Of a stretch of 7,574 bases of DNA, positions 1 through 7,481 are shown in pieces. Both the position numbers and the translations under genes were made by a program. The DNA is from SVEL01 sp017381055 (GTDB taxonomy: Bacteria > Bacillota > Clostridia > Lachnospirales > Lachnospiraceae), in the NCBI GenBank assembly GCA_036307185.1, contig JAXJYC010000024.1, positions 1-7,574 of the forward strand. The letters run 5' to 3'. The notes under the pieces are model-generated. The model made no database searches, was not told the DNA's origin, and saw only the letters and a program-made list of their open reading frames with translations. Position 1 is the first letter of the stretch; the number at the start of each line of letters is the position of its first letter.

Positions 1-285
1 AGAAAATGTGAATTTATCACTTTCAAAAGTCTTTTCCAAATCTTTTAAAGTAAATGAAACTGGTCTTATCTTACAATCTGTAAAATACGTATAGAGCCAT
101 ATAATCTCATCATCCTCAAATCCTAAATTCTTAGTCATATGTTGAATATTATCTCTAGGAAACATATCCATAAAGACAAACTTTGCCTCAACACCTATAT
201 TTCTAAACATTCTTGCTCTATATAGCTGAGCATATTCTACTCCGCTACTAGCCCAACCTATTCCCAGATTAAAATTATATATCAT
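1..285 (-). CDS. gtfA: Accessory Sec glycosyltransferase GtfA, N-terminal part (cut by window edge)
   Basis: Only the first 95 codons are present; the frame is open to position 1 and the gene continues outside the window. The translation starts MIYNFNLGIGWASSGVEYAQ and later contains DNIQHMTKNLGF (residues 45-56) and IIWLYTYFTD (61-70). I recognise these as the conserved N-terminus of GtfA of SRR adhesin loci. In characterised streptococcal systems GtfA is the catalytic half of the GtfA-GtfB complex. It transfers GlcNAc from UDP-GlcNAc to Ser/Thr of the adhesin in the cytoplasm, the first glycosylation step before export. The ATG at 283-285 is chosen because a GGAGG sits 5 nt upstream and the conserved N-terminus begins here. 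It lies 20 bp after secA2, so it is probably co-transcribed with it. Full length in the family is about 500 residues; the C-terminal catalytic part cannot be checked here. Confidence 0.92.
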   Translation of the reverse strand, partial: MIYNFNLGIGWASSGVEYAQLYRARMFRNIGVEAKFVFMDMFPRDNIQHMTKNLGFEDDEIIWLYTYFTDCKIRPVSFTLKDLEKTFESDKFTFS

Positions 286-290
286 AATTA

Positions 291-295
291 CCTCC
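291..295 (-). promoter_or_regulatory. Ribosome binding site of gtfA
   Basis: A consensus GGAGG lies in the 20-bp gap between the secA2 stop and the gtfA ATG, 5 nt before the start codon. It fixes the start of the edge-truncated gtfA. It is one of the two best Shine-Dalgarno matches in the window, with that of asp1, which suggests gtfA is translated independently rather than by coupling to secA2. Confidence 0.8.
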
Positions 296-305
296 AACTG
301 CTGCC

Positions 306-2642
306 TTATGGCAATATAATACGTATATCATTATCTTGAGTTATATATACATTACTTAACAAAATATTACGAATTATATTCTTTAAGATTATATCCTTCA
401 TTTTATCAAATGATAATCTTGCCTCTATCTGATACTCATATACTGGCTTTCTCTGTGCAGACGAGCGACCTGCTACCGCATGTTGCAACTGCTGTAGATA
501 GTCAACCTCCTCTACCCACGCATCATCTATAGCTTGCAAAGTTGCTAGTCTAATAAACCTCTCTACTTGTTCTTCACTTCCTAGCTTCTTTTCCTGCTGA
601 TACAATCTCTCTTTTACAAGCTTAATCAAATATGAGAATATTGCATCCTCATTACCTAGCATTTTCACCGATAACGTTTCTCCAAGCTGATATGAAATAT
701 TATCTAATACATATCTATTTATATCCTGAATTTCTAATTTTCGATTACTCTTTAAAAATGCTTTTATATTATCTTTCGCTATAGCTATAATTTTCCTATG
801 ATTTAATGCATTACCTTCCATCACTAAATCTCTCATTTCATATATAAGAGTTCTCTGTCTCTTAATTACTTGATCATAATCCATAGCTTGCATACGCGAA
901 AATACACCAAACTCTTCGCTTGTCTTTTGAGCTTCATTTATCTTATTCATAAGTCGGCTTTTACTTATTCGTTTACGACCATCTATATACTTTTCAGTTT
1001 TAAAATTAGCATATTTTCTAACCACTTCATCTTCCAATGATACATAAAACTGGCTAAATCCTGGATCACCCTGTCTTCCAGAACGTCCTCTAGCTTGTCG
1101 CTCCTGACGTATATTGGCCATTCGCCCAATACCGATAACAGCAAGACCACCCAGTTCCTTTACATCATCACCTAGTCGTATATCTGTACCTCGTCCCGCC
1201 ATAGCTGTAGCTACAGTTACTGTATTTTTTTTGCCTGCTTCCTTAATAATCTGCGCTTCCCAATACGCATTATTGGCATTGAGTACACTATGCGCTATAT
1301 TTTCCTTTATCAAAAGACTAGACACTAACTCTGTTTCAGCTATAGTCGATACAACTATAAGAACAGGTTGTCCTGTTTTATGTACCTTTATAGCATCACT
1401 AATAGCCGCTTCAAATTGGCTATCTCTATCCACATAAAAATAATCCTTACGATCTACTCGTTTCATAGGACAATTTGGCGGTATAACAACTACATCAATC
1501 CCATAGACTTCTCTTATCTCTTCCTTAGCATCAGATATAGTTCCGCTCATACCCGACATCTTCGGAAATTCCAAAAAGAGATTCTGGTATGTAATCGCAG
1601 CCACCGAACGATTTTCTCTACTTGCCTCTAATCCCTCTTTTACTTCTAACGCCTGATGTTGGCCTCCTCTAAGTTTTACACCCGGCATCATTCTTCCCGA
1701 ACCATTATCAAGCAATACAATCTCATGGTCCTTGGACAACATATAGTCCTTTTCTTTTTCAAATAACACATGAGCTCTCAAAGCTAAAGTAACATGGCGA
1801 TTAATCTCAAAATATTCTTCACCATAAAAATTATCTATTCTGAAATACTTCTCTGTGTAAGCTATTCCTTCCTCAGTAAACCATACCTTTTGATCCTCTT
1901 TTTCATAATCTCGGCCTTCCTGCAATGTAGTCACAAAGAAATCTGCCATCTCATATAGATTTGATTGAACTCTTGGCGAACCAGATATAACTAACGGCAT
2001 TTGAGCACTATCAAGAAGCACAGAATCCGCCTCATCTATAATTACGTAGTTTAACTCCCTCATAAATCTATCTTCAACAGAAGTTACAAGATTATTAAGA
2101 AGATAATCAAAGCCTAATATTCCATGAGTTGTATATACTATATCAGAGTTGTATATTTCCCTTTTTTCATCATTTGTAAATTTTTCATCTGGCTTATCAG
2201 TTACTCCTACAGCTACCTTTAATCCCATAAACTCATATACAGGCCCCATCTCTTCAGCATCACGATTAGCTAGATATTCATTAGATGTAAGCAAAAACGC
2301 ACCTTTACCTTCGAGAGCATTTAGATAAAGTGGCATAGTAGCAACAAGTGTTTTTCCCTCTCCAGTATTCATCTCAACTAGCTTACCTTGGTGCATAGCA
2401 ATAGCCCCAAGAATCTGAACATCATAAGGTCGCTTCTTAAGTATTCTATAATCCGCCTCGCAGATAGCCGCATAAGCCTCTGGCAAAATATCATCTAATG
2501 TTTTACCATTTTCCAATCTCTGCTTAAAGGCATCAGTCAAGCCTGATAACTGCTCATCTGTTAAGGATTCCATCTTTCTACGATGAAGTTTTACCTTATC
2601 TAGCACTTTATGAAGTTGTCTTATCTGTCTATTCTTCTTCAT
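306..2642 (-). CDS. secA2: Accessory Sec translocase ATPase SecA2
   Basis: A 778-residue SecA-family motor, predicted to drive ATP-dependent export of the glycosylated SRR protein through SecY2 at the inner face of the membrane. Visible motifs are Walker A MNTGEGKT (91-98, with K97), Walker B IIDEAD (201-206), GRGTDIRLG (483-491) and the arginine-finger region RGRSGRQGDPG (518-528) followed by FYVSLEDE. The stretch between about 220 and 350 has the preprotein cross-linking domain pattern. The C-terminal part (IDDAW at 705-709 and after) corresponds to the helical scaffold. The protein ends at ...IRIILP without the Cys-rich zinc/SecB-binding tail of housekeeping SecA, as expected for SecA2 of SRR loci; length is also close to theirs. 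The start overlaps the end of asp3 by 14 bp and has AGGAAG 6 nt upstream (2649-2654). The locus context separates it from SecA1 and from the listerial or mycobacterial SecA2 types. Confidence 0.96.
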   Translation of the reverse strand: MKKNRQIRQLHKVLDKVKLHRRKMESLTDEQLSGLTDAFKQRLENGKTLDDILPEAYAAICEADYRILKKRPYDVQILGAIAMHQGKLVEMNTGEGKTLVATMPLYLNALEGKGAFLLTSNEYLANRDAEEMGPVYEFMGLKVAVGVTDKPDEKFTNDEKREIYNSDIVYTTHGILGFDYLLNNLVTSVEDRFMRELNYVIIDEADSVLLDSAQMPLVISGSPRVQSNLYEMADFFVTTLQEGRDYEKEDQKVWFTEEGIAYTEKYFRIDNFYGEEYFEINRHVTLALRAHVLFEKEKDYMLSKDHEIVLLDNGSGRMMPGVKLRGGQHQALEVKEGLEASRENRSVAAITYQNLFLEFPKMSGMSGTISDAKEEIREVYGIDVVVIPPNCPMKRVDRKDYFYVDRDSQFEAAISDAIKVHKTGQPVLIVVSTIAETELVSSLLIKENIAHSVLNANNAYWEAQIIKEAGKKNTVTVATAMAGRGTDIRLGDDVKELGGLAVIGIGRMANIRQERQARGRSGRQGDPGFSQFYVSLEDEVVRKYANFKTEKYIDGRKRISKSRLMNKINEAQKTSEEFGVFSRMQAMDYDQVIKRQRTLIYEMRDLVMEGNALNHRKIIAIAKDNIKAFLKSNRKLEIQDINRYVLDNISYQLGETLSVKMLGNEDAIFSYLIKLVKERLYQQEKKLGSEEQVERFIRLATLQAIDDAWVEEVDYLQQLQHAVAGRSSAQRKPVYEYQIEARLSFDKMKDIILKNIIRNILLSNVYITQDNDIRIILP

Positions 2643-3075
2643 CTATTACTTCCTGCAAAATTATTGAATGAAATGTAAATCTAGTTACTCCACTATTTAT
2701 CAACTGTAAATTATAACTATATGTCTTTAAAGGACATCTAAAGCGTGTCTCTTTTTCTCTAATATTTAAGTACCCTGCTTCAACACCGTATCTATCAAAA
2801 AATGCAAGCCTTATGGTGATATTCTCATTTTCTGGAACATCTATATTTACCTTAAGGATATACTCCGTCTCACCATCGATAATAGGCAATGCTGGTTCTT
2901 TTCTTTGAGCCCAAAAATTCGTCTTAGAGTACCACTGTTTAATAACAGTACCTGGCGGCATAAGTTCATTATGAAATTCCACCTGATTTTTATTATGAAA
3001 TTTTACCTCTGAACCGTACAAATATGTATCTGACACATATTCATTCCAGTATATCGTCCACTTTTCACCTAACAT
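2629..3075 (-). CDS. asp3: Accessory Sec system protein Asp3
   Basis: A small 148-residue protein, about the usual size for Asp3. Family-like features are the N-terminal W-x-x-Y and YGSEVKFHN pattern (residues 21-29), the LMPPGTVIKQWYS block (39-51), and RLAFFDRYG (about 84-92). There is no signal peptide or membrane segment, so it acts in the cytoplasm. In streptococci Asp3 has a carbohydrate-binding-module-like fold, binds Asp1, Asp2 and SecA2, and recognises the adhesin. It is needed both for export and for Asp2-dependent glycan acetylation. Its ATG shares one base with the asp2 stop (TAATG arrangement), with AAGGA 7 nt upstream inside asp2. Its 3' end runs 14 bp into secA2. Such junctions favour translational coupling and balanced amounts of Asp2, Asp3 and SecA2. 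Identification rests on both sequence motifs and the conserved gene order. Confidence 0.92.
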   Translation of the reverse strand: MLGEKWTIYWNEYVSDTYLYGSEVKFHNKNQVEFHNELMPPGTVIKQWYSKTNFWAQRKEPALPIIDGETEYILKVNIDVPENENITIRLAFFDRYGVEAGYLNIREKETRFRCPLKTYSYNLQLINSGVTRFTFHSIILQEVIDEEE

Positions 3076-4586
3076 TACTTTTTCCTTATACCAAAATCCT
3101 CATATAATATCTGGTCATATTGTGCTTTAAACCAAGCAACAATGTCACCTGATGCATCATTATGTCTTCCATGTATTCCTTTGCCACACAATTGAATTGT
3201 TGATGATTTTAAATGAGATATAAGCATATCATATGCCTTGCTATCATAATCATCTTCTATCATATAAGAAACAACTAATTTTGTGTTTCCCCACTGTGTA
3301 TCACCAAATTTATCCCAAAATTTTTTATTTACAGCTTCTACAGCCCTCTCCCCACTTTTACCACTTATGTAATTAATCATATCTAAAGATGTCGGAAATC
3401 CGCCTGGTCTACTAATTCTTTCATTTGCAGCAATATCGCCTACATTAACAAGAGGTTTACCCACAAGTATCGCATGTGGCAATAGATCACATCCATAATA
3501 TAACGCACCTGTGGAGCCCATGGATATACCTGCAAGTATTAATTCTTCATTAGTAAACTTTAACTTATCAAGGTGACTACTTATAATCTTTACCATAGCT
3601 TTTTCATATTCTTTATCACCCATATAAAAGCATCCGCCTTCTAGTCTAGGCTCACCTATAAGCAAAAACGGTGAACCCATTTTCTTAAGCATATTATATC
3701 CTTCAAATCCCTGTTTTGTTTTATATCCCGAGAAGTACACATTCAAAGGCGGCTTAGCATTTCCTGGATCAAAATAATAAAATATTTCCTCTCTGTTGGC
3801 GGTTACATATCTCTTTCCTCCAGGAAGAAATGTTCCATAGCCTCTACGAGAATGTCTATCATGAAGAGCAATAATACTTAATTTACCTTTACCTTTTGCA
3901 TATAGAGAAACGAATATCGGTCCATTGTTTTTCTCATTATCTATGATTAATTCATTTTCCAATTCCTTCTGGGTAAAATACCAGCTCTGTTGTACATCAC
4001 TTATAGACCCAGCAACAAATTGAGTTATAGATAAAGCCAACTCAACCTGCGGATCTTTTTCATACTCTAACCAAAGCTCAATAGCTTGCCCTCCAAAAAC
4101 CGGAATATTATTTCTCCAATAGGCTATCTGATTGAAATCCTCTCCAAAGTCTCCTTCTAAATCCACAGAATAATTACCTCTCCAAGCCACACTTCCTTTA
4201 AATCCTTCTGATACGGACATATTCTTGAAGTCAAATTTTTCACCATAAGGTTCCGGAAAAAAATTCCTAATTTCTGTATCAAAAAACTGCTGTATATCCC
4301 TCTTAGAGATATACTTTCCCATTCTATTTCTAAAAAAAAGTTTCATGGTCTTACTCATAAATAAATCATCAACTACAAATAAGGCATAAGCCTTTGTCAC
4401 ATCATACAACGCCTCTACCTCTTCATCATCAAGCTCCTTATCTATGAATACCACATCATAAAAACGGCTTTTTTCTTTATTAAATTTTTCAAAAAAATCA
4501 TACTTTAAATTAGGCGGCATCCTGTAGATATCTCTCCAGTCTCTCTCTCCTAATTGTAATACCTTAATTTCTTTCGACAAATTCAA
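3075..4586 (-). CDS. asp2: Accessory Sec system protein Asp2, putative adhesin glycan O-acetyltransferase
   Basis: A 503-residue protein starting with the family pattern KVLQLGERDW (residues 8-17). The C-terminal half is an alpha/beta-hydrolase-like domain. It has the nucleophile motif AGISMGSTG (352-360, Ser355), an acidic cluster IEDDYD (443-448), and GIHGRHND (470-477, His475 the likelier catalytic His). In S. gordonii, Asp2 O-acetylates GlcNAc on GspB and is also needed for export; both roles are inferred here. The middle (about 120-270) resembles a beta-rich domain. No ATG lies near the conserved N-terminus. The start is a TTG, either at 4584-4586 (AGAGG only 3 nt upstream) or at 4578-4580 (same AGAGG 9 nt upstream, giving 501 residues); the second is better spaced. 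An in-frame stop upstream excludes a longer protein. The gene overlaps asp1 by 23 bp with the first TTG, or 17 bp with the second. Confidence 0.95.
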   Translation of the reverse strand: MNLSKEIKVLQLGERDWRDIYRMPPNLKYDFFEKFNKEKSRFYDVVFIDKELDDEEVEALYDVTKAYALFVVDDLFMSKTMKLFFRNRMGKYISKRDIQQFFDTEIRNFFPEPYGEKFDFKNMSVSEGFKGSVAWRGNYSVDLEGDFGEDFNQIAYWRNNIPVFGGQAIELWLEYEKDPQVELALSITQFVAGSISDVQQSWYFTQKELENELIIDNEKNNGPIFVSLYAKGKGKLSIIALHDRHSRRGYGTFLPGGKRYVTANREEIFYYFDPGNAKPPLNVYFSGYKTKQGFEGYNMLKKMGSPFLLIGEPRLEGGCFYMGDKEYEKAMVKIISSHLDKLKFTNEELILAGISMGSTGALYYGCDLLPHAILVGKPLVNVGDIAANERISRPGGFPTSLDMINYISGKSGERAVEAVNKKFWDKFGDTQWGNTKLVVSYMIEDDYDSKAYDMLISHLKSSTIQLCGKGIHGRHNDASGDIVAWFKAQYDQILYEDFGIRKK

Positions 4587-6162
4587 TAACCTCTTTCCAT
4601 TTATCTATCAATACTTCTGTTGTATAATTCTTACCTAATTCATAAGAATACACCATCGCATCATTCCAATTCTTAAGACTATCTAGATAAAACCCTATAG
4701 CCTCCGGTAGCTTTCTAAACTCCTTTATAAGCATACCATTTTTTCCATCTTCAACAAATTCTGTCTGAGCATATACAATCTGCGGAATACCTACACTAAT
4801 ACCTGTGATTCGTAAATACAATTCCGTTTCACTTCTCATATCTACTACAATTCTTTGCTCTCGTATACATTTACTAACCGATAACTCATCTACACACTGC
4901 TCCACAAAGAATCTAGTAGGAATATATTCTGTATCATTAAGCAAATCTGTAGGCTTTTTATTCTGATTTTCATCTAGCGCCCACTCTTCACTATAACCAT
5001 ACTTCTTTATATACTGCCTTGTCATTTGCAATAAATCATTCTTTCTCTTATTACCTGGTCTTCTAGTAAATAAATGTATCTGAGCATCCTTATTTTTGAA
5101 TAGATATTCTCCCAAATAACGAATCAATTGTTCAAAACTTTCCTCTCCAATTCCATCAACAGGAACCATTATTTTTTGAACATTTAACTGGGAACTAATA
5201 CCAAAATCAACTCTAGAATCAAAAGGTGTAATATTTACCACTCTATCCATTCGGCCCTTAGTCATCTTTTTAATAGCCTCATAATTATTCTGATAATCCG
5301 TTATAACATAAGCTGCCTTCTTCATCAAATCCTTAGATAAAGCCTCGCGTAAGATATCATATCTCTTCTCATAGAACGAAAAAATACACCTCTTATGATT
5401 CAATACCTTATTTAATATATCATTATTTAACTGATGCATTGCGACACATAATATATCGTTATCACTCATACGCTGTACATACGTAGCCGTAACCTCGCAT
5501 ATTACCTCACTTATGCTTTCGTATACATTTTTCTTAAACTTTCTTACAGTTTCCTGATTCTTATCTTTAATCAAATATGTGTCACTCTTTGAATTAATCT
5601 CCACATGACCGTCCTGATACTCTCTTATCTTCCATATACCCTTGTCCGTAAGATAATCCTGATATACCATTCCGCTTTCATCATATATTATGGTTGAAGA
5701 TACAAATCCTCTATCATCATATATGTTTCTTCGCTGCAAAGCCCCATCCTTGTATATATCAATCTGTATCATATTGCCATCTTCACCAAACTCTATCTGA
5801 GCATACTTCTGACCATTTAGCATAGCAACTATAACAAAAGGTGTGTATACGAATTCTATGTGTTTTGGCCAGTTTAAGTTATGGAAAGAAAACAGTGAAA
5901 CCTTCTTTCTCTCCACCTCTTGTATAGCATCAAAACAAGACCAATATGGTGCATGAAAAATACTCTGTCTGTGAAGAAAATGTCTAAAATTTGGTGCATA
6001 GCTAAGAAGCATAATCTGATATGGATATACCTTACTTCTATGAAACAGCTGCACATGCTTTACTGTATCATCAAACTCTGTACGGGTACGAACTGAATAC
6101 CAATTCTGCTCACTTTCTCTCCAACTATTCTGTTTATACCATGCTGGAATAAAATATAGCAT
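4564..6162 (-). CDS. asp1: Accessory Sec system protein Asp1 (glycosyltransferase-like)
   Basis: A 532-residue protein beginning MLYFIPAWY, typical of Asp1. It has the architecture of the family's GT-B-like fold. An N-terminal Rossmann-like part is interrupted at about residues 117-190 by beta-hairpin repeats rich in Y-x-D/E-x-G turns (IYKDG, IYDDRGF, IYDESG, EYQDG), the same kind of extension found in GtfA and GtfB. The C-terminal Rossmann-like part ends with a GT-B-like segment, SETELYLRITGISVGIPQI (444-462) followed by FVEDGKNG (469-476). Asp1 is not known to be an active transferase. With Asp2 and Asp3 it forms a cytoplasmic complex needed for recognition and export of the SRR protein. 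The ATG at 6160-6162 has a perfect AGGAGG 4 nt upstream. The stop at 4564 lies within the start region of asp2. Confidence 0.94.
   Translation of the reverse strand: MLYFIPAWYKQNSWRESEQNWYSVRTRTEFDDTVKHVQLFHRSKVYPYQIMLLSYAPNFRHFLHRQSIFHAPYWSCFDAIQEVERKKVSLFSFHNLNWPKHIEFVYTPFVIVAMLNGQKYAQIEFGEDGNMIQIDIYKDGALQRRNIYDDRGFVSSTIIYDESGMVYQDYLTDKGIWKIREYQDGHVEINSKSDTYLIKDKNQETVRKFKKNVYESISEVICEVTATYVQRMSDNDILCVAMHQLNNDILNKVLNHKRCIFSFYEKRYDILREALSKDLMKKAAYVITDYQNNYEAIKKMTKGRMDRVVNITPFDSRVDFGISSQLNVQKIMVPVDGIGEESFEQLIRYLGEYLFKNKDAQIHLFTRRPGNKRKNDLLQMTRQYIKKYGYSEEWALDENQNKKPTDLLNDTEYIPTRFFVEQCVDELSVSKCIREQRIVVDMRSETELYLRITGISVGIPQIVYAQTEFVEDGKNGMLIKEFRKLPEAIGFYLDSLKNWNDAMVYSYELGKNYTTEVLIDKWKEVIEFVERN
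4590..4594 (-). promoter_or_regulatory. Ribosome binding site deciding between two TTG starts of asp2
   Basis: AGAGG inside the end of asp1 is the only nearby Shine-Dalgarno-like sequence. It lies 3 nt before the TTG at 4584-4586 and 9 nt before the in-frame TTG at 4578-4580. The spacing favours the downstream TTG. Non-ATG initiation together with a modest site suggests asp2 translation depends on ribosomes finishing asp1. Confidence 0.5.
5593..5814 (-). other. Beta-hairpin repeat region within Asp1 (Gtf-like extension)
   Basis: Codons 117-190 of asp1 encode short degenerate units of about 10-15 residues ending in turn motifs such as IYKDG, IYDDRGF, IYDESG and EYQDGHVEIN. The pattern matches the extended beta-sheet insertion known from GtfA, GtfB and Asp1. 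In the Gtf proteins this region takes part in subunit pairing and acceptor binding; by analogy it may bind the adhesin or Asp partners here. The boundaries are approximate. Confidence 0.65.
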
Positions 6163-6166
6163 TTTT

Positions 6167-6172
6167 CCTCCT
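6167..6172 (-). promoter_or_regulatory. Ribosome binding site of asp1 overlapping the secY2 stop codon
   Basis: A full-consensus AGGAGG lies 4 nt before the asp1 ATG, and its first bases are part of the secY2 TAG stop (6171-6173). It fixes the asp1 start. Ribosomes terminating on secY2 sit directly on this site, which favours reinitiation at asp1. Confidence 0.85.
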
Positions 6173-7370
6173 AAATAAACCTTTTATATCCCTCTAAATT
6201 CTTTATAGCAACCATCTCCACATATAAGTTACTACCAATGCCAGTAAGCATCATTATAGAAGAAGGTAACATAACTAATGAACTATCTATAATTCCCTTC
6301 ATCTGTAACAACAGCGGAACTCCAAGACAAATACTCATAACCGTAGCACTTATCATTCCTAAGCTAGTTATAACTTTTGATAAATATCTTTTTGTATCTG
6401 CTCCTGCGTGTATATCCTGCAAACTATCTCCACTCTTTAGATAACTTTCAGTTATCTCCTTAGGATTAAGCATAATTCTTGAGAAAAATACTGTTAAAAC
6501 ATATAAAACAAAAATATACACACCAACACCTAACGGTCTAGTAAGTATCATATTTTCACTAAGCTTAACCATATATTTATTATTATAAAAAATATATCCT
6601 AATACCTTAGCTATAAATTGCGGTATCATAAAAAACGCTGTAGAAAACATAGCTGGCATAACCCCGATAGGATTCAACTTAATAGCCATATAATTCTTAT
6701 CTGCATATATATTATGAATTGAAATTCTTTGTACCGCTCTTCTAAGCTCAGAGCTTTCCATTATAATGATAACAAGCATAACAACTAACGAAACAATTAT
6801 AGGAACTAATAATTGTTTCCCCATATTCACAGATACCGTATCTAAGATACCATCAACTATGTTAACAAATATTATAGCCGTTTGGCCTCCTATACCGTAT
6901 TTTTTATTTCTAGAACACAAATATAAAATCAACATTGCACCAGCAATCATCTCAATTGATGCAACAAATTGTGCAAGGATTAATCTTTTTCCTTCTACAG
7001 CAAAATTAATATCCATTACCTTTACACATGCCATAAATATAGCTATAAGCAATGTGATTTGCATTGTTAATTTATTAATTTTTATAGGCGAAGTTCTTTG
7101 CTTATATTCCGCACTGCGAAAAGACATTATCACCTGAATAAAAATAGACGCAATCATATAAGGGGATATGCCTAGCGCAAACAGAGTACACTGATTAGCA
7201 TCTCCTCCTAATGTCTGGAGCAATAGATTACTCCCATCACTTTGTTTTCCAAAATAGAAATCTATATTAATTTTATATAATGGAATATTCTTACAAAGTA
7301 AATATATAAGAATAATCATTATTGTATATATTATTTTCCCTATTAATAATCGATTTTTTTTACTACTCAT
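6171..7370 (-). CDS. secY2: Accessory Sec translocase channel subunit SecY2
   Basis: A 399-residue polytopic membrane protein of the SecY family with about ten hydrophobic segments, near residues 8-30, 73-92, 110-128, 140-162, 168-185, 195-215, 244-268, 283-308, 340-360 and 368-390. SecY signatures are LGISPYMIASIFIQ (76-89) in segment 2, KLNPIGVMPAMFS (241-253) at segment 7, and LNPKEITESYLKSG (311-324) in the cytoplasmic loop after segment 8. It is shorter and more divergent than housekeeping SecY, as expected for SecY2. It is predicted to form the membrane pore through which SecA2 pushes the glycosylated adhesin. No secE- or ribosomal-protein genes are beside it; it sits directly between an anchored surface-protein gene and asp1, as in S. 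aureus SRR loci. Start ATG at 7368-7370 has a short AAGG 6 nt upstream; the stop overlaps the asp1 ribosome binding site. Confidence 0.96.
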   Translation of the reverse strand: MSSKKNRLLIGKIIYTIMIILIYLLCKNIPLYKINIDFYFGKQSDGSNLLLQTLGGDANQCTLFALGISPYMIASIFIQVIMSFRSAEYKQRTSPIKINKLTMQITLLIAIFMACVKVMDINFAVEGKRLILAQFVASIEMIAGAMLILYLCSRNKKYGIGGQTAIIFVNIVDGILDTVSVNMGKQLLVPIIVSLVVMLVIIIMESSELRRAVQRISIHNIYADKNYMAIKLNPIGVMPAMFSTAFFMIPQFIAKVLGYIFYNNKYMVKLSENMILTRPLGVGVYIFVLYVLTVFFSRIMLNPKEITESYLKSGDSLQDIHAGADTKRYLSKVITSLGMISATVMSICLGVPLLLQMKGIIDSSLVMLPSSIMMLTGIGSNLYVEMVAIKNLEGYKRFI

Positions 7371-7481
7371 TTTATACCTTACTTACATCATGATAAAATT
7401 AATGACCGCTCTATGACTAGAACGGTCACTAACTTTAATATAACTTACTTAACAGCTAGCCTTTTCTTCTAGATCTGTTTA
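7371..7481 (-). other. Intergenic region between surface-protein gene and secY2
   Basis: These 111 bp hold the terminator hairpin and the weak secY2 ribosome binding site (AAGG at 7377-7380). I see no convincing -35/-10 pair. A TATATT at 7437-7442 lacks a matching -35 at 17 bp, and the 23 bp between hairpin and secY2 start is too short for a promoter plus leader. The secY2 operon is therefore likely transcribed by readthrough of the hairpin or from a promoter I cannot recognise. Confidence 0.5.
7394..7437 (-). terminator. Hairpin terminator after the anchored surface-protein gene
   Basis: On the minus-strand RNA, 7437-7419 pairs with 7412-7394 to give a 19-bp stem with a 6-nt loop AGUCAU (7418-7413). 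The core arms are GUGACCGUUCU and AGAGCGGUCAU. The outer part pairs UAAAGUU with AAUUUUA, so the 3' arm ends U-rich as in an intrinsic terminator. All three non-Watson-Crick pairs are G-U on the minus strand but would be A-C mismatches on the plus strand, which points to a minus-strand function. It lies 44 bp after the upstream stop and 23 bp before the secY2 start. The U tract is short and interrupted, so termination may be partial. Confidence 0.72.

Noticed and set aside
1114..1631. Plus-strand open frames at 1114-1437 and 1368-1631
   Set aside because: They lie wholly inside secA2 on the opposite strand, and their translations show no family pattern. They are shadows of a well-supported gene.
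306..2642. SecA2 gene as housekeeping secA
   Set aside because: It is short, lacks the Cys-rich C-terminal tail, and sits in an unbroken secY2-asp1-asp2-asp3-gtfA cluster.
4332..4339. A8 on the plus strand (T8 in asp2 sense strand) as an internal terminator or slippage site
   Set aside because: No hairpin was noticed just before it and the reading frame of asp2 is intact and family-like on both sides.
5874..6056. Minus-strand 60-codon frame within asp1
   Set aside because: It is out of frame with asp1, entirely internal, and has no recognisable motif.
6238..7137. Plus-strand open frames at 6238-6444 and 6766-7137
   Set aside because: Both lie antisense within secY2, whose membrane segments and SecY motifs are clear; the hydrophobic look of the antisense frames follows from the AT-rich membrane codons.
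7379..7453. Direct repeat CTTACTTA on both sides of the hairpin, as a possible insertion footprint
   Set aside because: It is only 8 bp, in AT-rich intergenic DNA, and nothing between the copies looks like a mobile element.
7437..7465. Possible promoter for secY2 with TATATT as -10
   Set aside because: The sequence 17 bp upstream (AAAAGG) is a poor -35, and transcripts would begin at or inside the terminator hairpin. AT-rich DNA yields TATATT often by chance.
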